Shown here in pieces: positions 1-4,766 of a stretch of DNA of 5,044 bases; the first letter of the stretch is position 1; the number at the start of each line of letters is the position of its first letter. The stretch is from Chloroflexota bacterium (GTDB lineage Bacteria; Chloroflexota; Dormibacteria; CF-121). The position numbers and the translations under genes were made by a program. The stretch covers positions 1 through 5,044 of the forward strand of contig VBGO01000159.1 of NCBI GenBank assembly GCA_005882525.1. The letters run 5' to 3'. The notes under the pieces are model-generated. The model saw nothing but the letters and a program-made list of their open reading frames with translations. It was not told the origin of the DNA and searched no databases.

Positions 1-86
1 TCGTCGTCGCAGATCGCGCAGTGTGCCGGCGGGCCGTCGCTGGGCGCCTGCTGCACCCCGCAGGTCCGGCAGATGTAGGCCTCCAT
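1..86 (-). CDS. Zinc-ribbon N-terminus, probable MBL-fold metallo-hydrolase (partial)
   Basis: Reading the minus strand from the ATG at 86 gives 28 codons that run off the left edge. The peptide has two CxxC knuckles, C6-R-T-C9 and C23-A-I-C26, 13 residues apart, with the intervening stretch rich in Pro, Ser and Asp. That spacing is a rubredoxin-like zinc ribbon. From family knowledge, a YICxxCG...PPxxCxICDDE-type start is typical of bacterial MBL-fold metallo-hydrolases that carry a short N-terminal zinc ribbon before the beta-lactamase-like domain. The catalytic HxHxDH motif lies outside the window, so the family call is inference; a rubredoxin or another zinc-ribbon protein is possible. 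There is no Shine-Dalgarno sequence before the ATG. A TATCGT hexamer ends 6 nt upstream of it, so the mRNA may be leaderless. The gene is divergent from ilvA with 25 bp between the two start codons. Confidence 0.65.
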   Translation of the reverse strand, partial: MEAYICRTCGVQQAPSDGPPAHCAICDD

Positions 87-92
87 CGGCTA

Positions 93-102
93 ACGATACA
101 AT
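93..102. promoter_or_regulatory. Overlapping divergent -10 elements for the zinc-ribbon gene and ilvA
   Basis: The 25 bp between the divergent ATGs contain TACAAT on the plus strand (97-102, one mismatch from TATAAT), 9 nt before the ilvA ATG. On the minus strand TATCGT (98-93) lies 6 nt before the zinc-ribbon ATG. The two hexamers share two bases. Neither start has a Shine-Dalgarno sequence, and a start point about 6-8 nt after each -10 would fall on or next to each ATG, giving leaderless or nearly leaderless mRNAs. No convincing -35 is visible for either direction. Any -35 would have to lie inside the opposing coding sequence. Confidence 0.5.
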
Positions 103-111
103 CGCCAAACC

Positions 112-1353
112 ATGGAGATGGTGCGTGCGATCGAAGAGGCCGAGCGGCGGCTCCAGGGCATCGCGTCCACGACGCCGCTGCAGCCGTCGCTCCGGCTGTC
201 CGAGCGCTACGACGCCAGCGTCCTGATCAAGCGAGAGGACATGCAGGCGGTCCGCTCCTTCAAGATCCGGGGCGCCTACAACAAGATCGCCTCGCTCTCG
301 GTCGAGGATCGGAAGCGACCGATCGTCTGCGCCAGCGCCGGCAACCACGCCCAGGGCGTCGCCTTCGCCTGCGCCCACCTCGGGATCGGCGGCACCGTCT
401 TCATGCCGCGGATCACCCCGACCCAGAAGATCGAGCGGGTGGAGCACTTCGGCGGTGAGTTCGTCGAGATCCGGCTGGTCGGCGATTCCTACGATGAGGC
501 CAGCGCGGCGGCGGAGGAATACTGCGGGCAGAAGCAAGGCATCTTCGTCCATCCCTTCGACGACCTGGACACGATCGCCGGCCAGGGCACGGTCGGCAAG
601 GAGATCTTCGACGCGACCGGAGGCGACGTGGCCGTCGTCATCCTGCCGGTTGGCGGCGGCGGCCTGGCTTCGGGCGTCGCATCCTATATAAAGGAGCGGA
701 ATCCCGCCGTCGTCGTGATCGGCGCCGAGCCGGCCGGGTCACCTTCGATGTACGAGTCCTTGAAACAGGGCCGGGTGGTCACGCTCGACGAGATGCATAC
801 CTTCGTCGATGGCGCCGCGGTGCGGAGGGTCGGACAGCGCACCTTCGACCTCTGCCGGCGGTATGTCGACCGTGTCGTCCTCGTGCCGGAGGGACGGATC
901 TGCACCACCATGGTCGAGCTCTACCAGAACGAGGGCATCATCACCGAGCCCGCCGGGGCGCTCTCGCTATCGGCGCTCGAGGACGCGACCGAGGAGATCC
1001 GGGACAAGACCGTCGTCTGCGTCCTGAGCGGCGGCAACAACGACATCCTGCGCTACCCGGAGATCATGGAGCGCAGCCTCGTCTACCAGGGCCGCAAGCA
1101 CTACTTCATCATCGAGTTCGCCCAGAAGCCCGGCCAGCTGCGCCAGTTCGTCGACGACGCGCTCGGCCCGACGGACGACATCGTTCGCTTCGAGTACATC
1201 AAGAAGACCAATAAAGAACGTGGCGCCGCCCTGGTCGGGATCGAGCTGAAGGACAAGGCCGACCTGGAGCCCTTGCTGCAGCGGATGGAGCAGATCCAGC
1301 TCAACTTCCGCCCGCTAGGCAGCGAAGAGCTCCTCTATCAATACCTGGTCTAA
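112..1353 (+). CDS. ilvA: Threonine ammonia-lyase (threonine dehydratase), short ACT-like form
   Basis: This cytosolic PLP enzyme deaminates L-threonine to 2-oxobutanoate and ammonia, the first step of isoleucine synthesis. The 413-residue product shows the fold-type II landmarks in order: SFKIRGAYN at 49-57 with K51 as the PLP Schiff-base lysine; SAGNHAQG at 75-82; the glycine-rich phosphate loop PVGGGGLASG at 179-188; EPAGA at 279-283; and SGGNND at 306-311. From about residue 329 to the end is a single ACT-like domain containing KPGQLRQF, LGPTDDI and RFEYIKK. This pattern is typical of the roughly 410-residue short form seen in Bacillus and Corynebacterium, as opposed to the longer E. coli biosynthetic enzyme. 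The domain is also absent from the catabolic TdcB type. It is the expected site of isoleucine/valine control. The ATG at 112 sits 9 nt after TACAAT and has no Shine-Dalgarno sequence; the next in-frame ATG is two codons later, so the exact start is slightly uncertain. No other ilv gene is present here. Its TAA overlaps the stop of the convergent membrane gene. Confidence 0.95.
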   Translation: MEMVRAIEEAERRLQGIASTTPLQPSLRLSERYDASVLIKREDMQAVRSFKIRGAYNKIASLSVEDRKRPIVCASAGNHAQGVAFACAHLGIGGTVFMPRITPTQKIERVEHFGGEFVEIRLVGDSYDEASAAAEEYCGQKQGIFVHPFDDLDTIAGQGTVGKEIFDATGGDVAVVILPVGGGGLASGVASYIKERNPAVVVIGAEPAGSPSMYESLKQGRVVTLDEMHTFVDGAAVRRVGQRTFDLCRRYVDRVVLVPEGRICTTMVELYQNEGIITEPAGALSLSALEDATEEIRDKTVVCVLSGGNNDILRYPEIMERSLVYQGRKHYFIIEFAQKPGQLRQFVDDALGPTDDIVRFEYIKKTNKERGAALVGIELKDKADLEPLLQRMEQIQLNFRPLGSEELLYQYLV

Positions 1354-1694
1354 GCGATCGTCGGCTCGTCGGGCTTCGTCGCCGGCGGCGTGGTCGGAGC
1401 GGCGTCGTGCGTGTGGTCGTGATCGTGGTAGTGCGGTCCGCCCCACGGTCCGCGTCCCCACGGGCGCCAGAAGATGAAGCGGAAGAACAGGAACCCGAGC
1501 AGCAGGATCCAGAACAGGCCGAAGAAGGGGAAAAACCCGAATCCGTAGTAGCCGTGATAGACGCCCTGGTTGCCGGGCGTGCTGGCGACGACCGTCGACG
1601 TCTGCCCGGCGTGGTAGGCGATCACTCCGACGATGGTGGCGATGGCCGCCGTGGCCAGCCCCCAGATCCATGGAAAACCAAACCGTCGATTCAT
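1350..1694 (-). CDS. Small two-helix membrane protein with His-rich tail
   Basis: I do not recognise a named family for this 114-residue protein. The start at 1694 is chosen because AGGAGG lies 8 nt upstream; the frame is open 15 codons further, but that extension would cross the ribosome site. A basic MNRR start leads into a first hydrophobic helix (about 9-28) and then a 22-residue polar loop. A second, very aromatic segment (about 52-76) follows, containing FGFFPFFGLFWILLLGF. A Trp/Gly/Arg-rich turn and a tail holding HYHDHDHTHD (88-97) come next, ending in a Pro/Thr-rich stretch. Five histidines at every second residue suggest binding of a transition metal such as Zn, Ni or Cu, which is inference. 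The positive-inside rule would put both ends, including the His tail, in the cytoplasm. It lies downstream of, and on the same strand as, the histidine phosphatase, separated by 106 bp that hold a possible operator of its own. It meets ilvA tail to tail with a 4-bp overlap. Confidence 0.85.
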   Translation of the reverse strand: MNRRFGFPWIWGLATAAIATIVGVIAYHAGQTSTVVASTPGNQGVYHGYYGFGFFPFFGLFWILLLGFLFFRFIFWRPWGRGPWGGPHYHDHDHTHDAAPTTPPATKPDEPTIA

Positions 1695-1702
1695 GCTCAA
1701 AA

Positions 1703-1708
1703 CCTCCT
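1703..1708 (-). promoter_or_regulatory. Shine-Dalgarno site of the His-tail membrane protein
   Basis: The minus strand reads AGGAGG here, within AAGGAGGTT, 8 nt before the ATG at 1694. This is a near-perfect anti-16S match. It fixes the start at 1694 rather than at the upstream in-frame ATGs at 1730 and 1739. Confidence 0.85.
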
Positions 1709-1725
1709 TGAATTCTCTGCTCCTT

Positions 1726-1731
1726 ATCATT
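1726..1731 (-). promoter_or_regulatory. Possible -10 element for the His-tail membrane protein
   Basis: AATGAT on the minus strand matches TATAAT at 4 of 6 positions, including the key A2 and T6. It would give a start near 1719 and a leader of about 25 nt that includes the Shine-Dalgarno site. No -35 lies at the normal 16-18 bp spacing. The TTCACA half-site of the direct repeat lies 20 bp upstream, which would suit an activator-dependent promoter. The match is weak. Confidence 0.3.
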
Positions 1732-1735
1732 CCCG

Positions 1736-1757
1736 GCACTTATGAAGGCGCTGTGAA
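1736..1757 (-). promoter_or_regulatory. 11-bp-period direct repeat, candidate PhoP/OmpR-family operator
   Basis: On the minus strand TTCACAGCGCC (1757-1747) is followed directly by TTCATAAGTGC (1746-1736). The first four bases are identical and the sixth base is A in both. The arrangement is a 7-bp half-site, a 4-bp gap, then a second 7-bp half-site: TCACAGC, GCCT, TCATAAG. From established knowledge, OmpR/PhoB-type regulators bind head-to-tail sites about 11 bp apart; mycobacterial PhoP uses TCACAGC repeats with a 4-bp gap, and streptomycete PhoP uses GTTCACC-like units. The position about 42-63 bp upstream of the membrane-protein start suits an activator. No regulator gene is in view, so the assignment is inference. 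Confidence 0.45.
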
Positions 1758-1771
1758 CGCCCCGTGGGGCG
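1758..1771. repeat. GC-rich inverted repeat CGCCCC-GT-GGGGCG, weak terminator candidate
   Basis: Perfect 6-bp arms flank a 2-bp centre; as RNA this would form a 5-bp stem with a 4-nt loop. It lies about 30 bp after the phosphatase stop on that gene's strand, where a terminator would be useful. Only two T residues follow on the minus strand, so it is a poor intrinsic terminator. It abuts the 11-bp direct repeat and could instead be part of that regulatory region. Confidence 0.3.
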
Positions 1772-1800
1772 CCTGGGGATGCTTGAAGCGAAGGGCCTCG

Positions 1801-2430
1801 CTACAGCAGGGCCAGCGTCGGCGTCGCCAGGTAACGCACCGCCACTACCCGGACGTCGTTCAGGTCGAGCTCGAGGATCGCCGCCCGCCCGACCTGCTTG
1901 TGATACATCTCGCGCTCGGTCTGGGGGCGGCCGTCGAGTAGGACCCAGGCGGCCTGCAATGGATCGGCATGGCTGACGCACAGGGACACCTCGCCGGGGT
2001 GTTCGCGGGCGAGCCGGTCGACGACGCCCAGCACCCGCCGGCCGAGCGCCTCGATCGATTCGTCGCCGTCCAGCGTTCCCCGGCGCAGTTTGTGCATGAG
2101 CCAGCGCGGCCGCCGGATCGGAATCTGCCAGTAGGGGACCCCCTGCAAATAGCGGCCGAACTCGGCTTCGCGCAGGGCCGGCTCCGGGATCAGCGGCACG
2201 GGCGCCGCGAGTTGAGCGTTGACGATCTCGGCGGTTTCGCGGGCACGGTCCAGCGGGCTGTGCACGATCCGCTTGATGCCGCGATCACGCAGGGACTGGC
2301 CGGCGGCCGCCGCCTGGGCCCGCCCCAATGCGCTGAGGGGGAAGCCGGGCAGATGCCCGTACAGCACCCGGTTGGGATTCTCGACGTCGGCATGCCGCAT
2401 CAGCAGGATCTGGGTGGTCGCCGGGCTCAC
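1801..2430 (-). CDS. Histidine phosphatase (phosphoglycerate mutase-like) family protein
   Basis: This 209-residue cytosolic protein belongs to branch-1 histidine phosphatases, which transfer a phosphoryl group through a histidine. The visible hallmarks are R12-H13 in LLMRHAD, with H13 the likely phospho-acceptor; GFPLSALGRAQA (29-40), the usual LT/SxxGxxQA segment; HSPLDRARETAE (57-68), which supplies a substrate-binding arginine; an acidic residue in LREAEFG (86-92); and VSHADPLQA (152-160), which supplies the second catalytic histidine. The usual RHG/RHGE is RHA-D here. Members range over phosphoglycerate mutase, cobalamin and sugar phosphatases. The substrate cannot be told, and the diverged motif argues against a glycolytic mutase. 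The start is a GTG; the first ATG is codon 11, inside the catalytic motif. There is no Shine-Dalgarno sequence, but TAAGCT lies 6 nt upstream, consistent with a leaderless mRNA. It is divergent from the secreted propeller gene. Confidence 0.88.
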   Translation of the reverse strand: MSPATTQILLMRHADVENPNRVLYGHLPGFPLSALGRAQAAAAGQSLRDRGIKRIVHSPLDRARETAEIVNAQLAAPVPLIPEPALREAEFGRYLQGVPYWQIPIRRPRWLMHKLRRGTLDGDESIEALGRRVLGVVDRLAREHPGEVSLCVSHADPLQAAWVLLDGRPQTEREMYHKQVGRAAILELDLNDVRVVAVRYLATPTLALL

Positions 2431-2436
2431 CGGCTC

Positions 2437-2442
2437 AGCTTA
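2437..2442 (-). promoter_or_regulatory. Candidate -10 element of the phosphatase gene
   Basis: TAAGCT on the minus strand fits TANNNT and ends 6 nt before the GTG start. Transcription starting 6-7 nt downstream would begin at or next to the start codon. This supports both the GTG choice and a leaderless mRNA. No clear -35 is seen. Confidence 0.4.
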
Positions 2443-2485
2443 TCGGCACTCCCCAGGAGGCACCGCCGCTATCGCGTCTAAGCCC

Positions 2486-2501
2486 ATCGGGGAGGCCCGA
2501 T
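2486..2501. repeat. Inverted repeat ATCGGG-GAGG-CCCGAT between divergent genes
   Basis: Perfect 6-bp arms flank a 4-bp centre. It is roughly midway in the 156-bp gap between the divergent phosphatase and secreted propeller genes, 6 bp upstream of the propeller's putative -35. It could be a repressor or activator operator for one or both genes. A 6-bp arm can also arise by chance in GC-rich DNA. Confidence 0.3.
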
Positions 2502-2507
2502 CTGGCC

Positions 2508-2536
2508 TTCAGCCGGCCCAGCTGTTGTGCTAGTGT
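2508..2536 (+). promoter_or_regulatory. Candidate sigma-70-type promoter of the secreted propeller operon
   Basis: TTCAGC (2508-2513) is a partial -35. It lies 17 bp before TAGTGT (2531-2536), a TANNNT -10 that is preceded by TGC, making it an extended -10. The expected start near 2543 gives a leader of about 44 nt that carries the AAGGAGG site at 2574. The element lies in non-coding DNA at the right distance from the gene. The -35 is weak (3 of 6 consensus bases). Confidence 0.5.
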
Positions 2537-2573
2537 CGGTGTCAGCAAATCATCGCTCTCGTTGGGGGAAAGC

Positions 2574-2580
2574 AAGGAGG
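2574..2580 (+). promoter_or_regulatory. Shine-Dalgarno site of the secreted propeller gene
   Basis: AAGGAGG lies 6 nt before the ATG at 2587. A competing ATG at 2582 is only 1 nt away from the site and is in another frame, which closes by 2848 without a recognisable product. The site therefore decides the start at 2587, and that start also gives a proper signal peptide. Confidence 0.85.
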
Positions 2581-2586
2581 CATGGG

Positions 2587-4758
2587 ATGGTTCGGCCGCA
2601 ATTTGCCTTGGCCATGGGGTCGGCGCTCGTCCTGGCAGCCGGGGCAGCCGCTTCGAGTGTGCCGGCGGTGGCGGCACCGGGTATTTCCTTCGGTGTTCCG
2701 GTCGTCGTCGATCCAATTCACACCAACGGCGAGCCCGATATCGGCATCGACCCTCAGGGCCGGGTCTTCGTCAGCGGTCCGACCGGAACCGGGACCCAGC
2801 GGAGCACCTGGTTCGGTTCGGTTGATCAGGGCCACACCTTCCGGGTGATCTCGCCGGGGCCGCCGCCCAGCCCGCTCGCGGGCTTGATCGATCCGCCCGG
2901 CGGCGGTGATACGGACATCAACTTCGATCGAAGCGGCAAGCAGTACTTCGCCGACCTTTATGCCCTTACGTGCCTACGGACGGCGACGACCTCCGACGGC
3001 GGAGCCACGGTCAGTCAGAGTGTCTATCCGGCTGGATGCGCAGGAGTGCCAGGCGCGGACCGGCAGTGGCTGGCGGTCTACGATCCGCCGACTAACATCC
3101 CGCATCAGTCCGCTTACGCCGGCCCGACACCGCTTATCTACATGGCCTACAACAACTTGGTCGGTCCAGGTCCCAATGGGGGCGCGGAGTGGACCAGCAG
3201 CGGCGACGGCCTGAACTACGTCAACGCCACCAAAGGAGTCACCCCGGCAACCGAAGCGGTCTACAGTCCCTTTGGACCGGACGGCTATCCGGCCATCGAC
3301 CAGCAGACGGGCAAGGTCTTCCAGGCGGCCGGCAATCCCAACGGCGATGGCACTTACGACCTACTTCTCAACATCGGCACGCCGGATGTCAACGGGAACC
3401 TCACCTTCCTGGACGCTCCACCGACCGTTACTACCGGCTGGAGCCCCGCCAACTTGATCCACATCGCCGACAACCTGTCCGGATCGCCGGACACCCTGTT
3501 CTCGGTGCTGTCGATGGACTCGGCTCGCAACCTGTTTGTCGTCTGGTGCATCAGCGCCAGCGACCAATCGAATCGGCAGGTCTTTGTCAGCGCCGCCAGT
3601 GCGGCGAGTGAATGGAAGGCCTGGACCCCGCCGCGGCAGGTGAGCGACGCGTCAACCGGAACCGGCGATGCGGTCAACGTCTTCCCCTGGATCAAAGCCG
3701 GCGGGGCTGGGCGCGCCGACGCGGTCTGGTATGGATCGGACAAGAACGTCGATCCGAGCAGCCAGTTGGGTCAGAAGTGGAACGTCTTCATGTCCCAGGT
3801 CGTCTACCCGACCACCGCGACCGGGGCGGTGACCGGCGCGGCGCCCTCCACGCGCCTCGTCAAGGTCAGTCCGCACCCGATGCACTACGACGACATCTGC
3901 CTGCAGGGAACCGGCTGCATCCAATCGCAGGGTAACCGCAACCTGGCGGACTTCTTCGTCGTCACCATCGATGCTCGCGGGGCGGCGCAGATCGTCTATG
4001 ACGACACCTCGAACGGGCTGGTGCAGCCAGGGTTCACCCCGGGGAATCAGCAGCTGGTCGATCATGCCGGCGCGGGCGTGATCACGATCGCGCAGCAGAC
4101 GGCCGGTCCCGGGCTGTTTGGGACCAGCATCTCCGGTCCGTCGAATTCGCCGTCGACCGGTCTGAGCGATGTGGGCGGCGACGCGCGCTACCCGGTGATC
4201 GGCGGCACCGATGTGCCCGGGATGGACATTCTCTCGAGTCAGCTGAGCGTGTCCAGCAAGACGCTGACGGTGACGGCCACGGTAGCCGACCTGACCAACC
4301 CGGCAGACATGATCGCCCGGGTTCCGGGCGCCGCCTATCTGCAGTACGTCACGCGCTGGCAGATGGGCAACACCATCTATTACGCCGCCATGGAGAACAC
4401 CGCGCTCAAGCAACCGACCTTCTTCGCCGGTAAGGCGCAGAGCGTCGATCTGTGCTCGGTATCCGCCTGCTTCCCGCACGTCATCACCTACCCAGAACCC
4501 GCGTTTGGCGGCGTCGCCGAGACGGGCATCATCAGCTGCCCGGCATCACCGTCGGCGTCGAATCCATGCACCTTGACGATCACCGTCAAGATGGCTGACG
4601 TCGGTGGCCCAACCGCGTCGAGCCTGCTTGAAGAGGTTGGTGGCTATGCCTTCGCCTCCGCGCACCAGCAGGGTGCTCTCACGAACGCGCAGGCCGAGGC
4701 CGATAACGTACCGCTCGAGATCGACGGGGTCTGCTGCTACAACTTCCGGGCGAAGTAG
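2587..4758 (+). CDS. Secreted Asp-box (BNR/sialidase-like) beta-propeller protein with C-terminal domain
   Basis: The 723-residue product begins with a Sec signal peptide: short charged start, hydrophobic core at about 6-22, and an AVA cleavage motif at 27-29. It should be exported. A perfect Asp box, SVDQGHTF (78-85), is followed by a second, TSDGGATV (135-142), and a degenerate one near 204-211 (SSGDGLNY). Such repeats mark the beta-propeller fold of sialidases and many non-sialidase relatives. EPDIGIDPQGRVFVSG (49-64) looks like the first blade. The propeller probably extends to about residue 475. A different region (about 530-723) follows, with alternating beta-like segments and cysteines at 623, 628, 651, 661, 716 and 717 that could form disulfides. 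I cannot see the arginine triad or nucleophile of true sialidases, so enzyme activity is not claimed; binding of glycans or cell-wall material is as likely. The frame is open 20 codons further upstream, but that start lacks a ribosome site. It is followed after 8 bp by a related secreted protein. Confidence 0.8.
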   Translation: MVRPQFALAMGSALVLAAGAAASSVPAVAAPGISFGVPVVVDPIHTNGEPDIGIDPQGRVFVSGPTGTGTQRSTWFGSVDQGHTFRVISPGPPPSPLAGLIDPPGGGDTDINFDRSGKQYFADLYALTCLRTATTSDGGATVSQSVYPAGCAGVPGADRQWLAVYDPPTNIPHQSAYAGPTPLIYMAYNNLVGPGPNGGAEWTSSGDGLNYVNATKGVTPATEAVYSPFGPDGYPAIDQQTGKVFQAAGNPNGDGTYDLLLNIGTPDVNGNLTFLDAPPTVTTGWSPANLIHIADNLSGSPDTLFSVLSMDSARNLFVVWCISASDQSNRQVFVSAASAASEWKAWTPPRQVSDASTGTGDAVNVFPWIKAGGAGRADAVWYGSDKNVDPSSQLGQKWNVFMSQVVYPTTATGAVTGAAPSTRLVKVSPHPMHYDDICLQGTGCIQSQGNRNLADFFVVTIDARGAAQIVYDDTSNGLVQPGFTPGNQQLVDHAGAGVITIAQQTAGPGLFGTSISGPSNSPSTGLSDVGGDARYPVIGGTDVPGMDILSSQLSVSSKTLTVTATVADLTNPADMIARVPGAAYLQYVTRWQMGNTIYYAAMENTALKQPTFFAGKAQSVDLCSVSACFPHVITYPEPAFGGVAETGIISCPASPSASNPCTLTITVKMADVGGPTASSLLEEVGGYAFASAHQQGALTNAQAEADNVPLEIDGVCCYNFRAK

Positions 4759-4764
4759 GAGGAG
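4757..4764 (+). promoter_or_regulatory. Shine-Dalgarno site of the downstream secreted protein
   Basis: AGGAGGAG begins within the stop codon of the upstream gene (TAG at 4756-4758) and ends 2 nt before the ATG at 4767; its GGAGG core ends 4 nt before it. This overlap suggests coupled translation of the two secreted proteins. Confidence 0.75.
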
Positions 4765-4766
4765 AA

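Noticed and set aside
21..458. Plus-strand open frame across the zinc-ribbon/ilvA start region
   Set aside because: It is an Arg/Pro-rich shadow in another frame. The ilvA frame and the minus-strand CxxC peptide explain this DNA.
685..696. TATATAAAGGAG inside ilvA, resembling an internal TATA/-10 plus ribosome site
   Set aside because: It encodes the ordinary Ser-Tyr-Ile-Lys-Glu stretch of ilvA, and no suitable start codon or open product follows it.
1407..1745. Plus-strand open frame of 112 codons opposite the His-tail membrane gene
   Set aside because: Its low-complexity acidic stretch is the reverse complement of the hydrophobic helix codons. The minus-strand gene has the strong ribosome site.
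1695..1800. Possible small gene or RNA in the gap between the phosphatase and the membrane protein
   Set aside because: I see only the direct repeat, a weak -10, an inverted repeat and the ribosome site; there is no convincing coding start or structured RNA.
1969..2481. Plus-strand open frame of 170 codons opposite the phosphatase
   Set aside because: It is a shadow of the phosphatase, which carries all the catalytic motifs on the minus strand.
2582..2848. Alternative ATG at 2582, just before the propeller start
   Set aside because: It is in a different frame, only 1 nt from the Shine-Dalgarno site, and its product has no signal peptide or recognisable sequence.
3652..4479. Long minus-strand open frame (275 codons) inside the secreted propeller gene
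   Set aside because: It is antisense to a gene with a signal peptide and Asp boxes. The product is an Arg/Gly/His-rich composition typical of GC-rich shadow frames, and no recognisable motif is visible.
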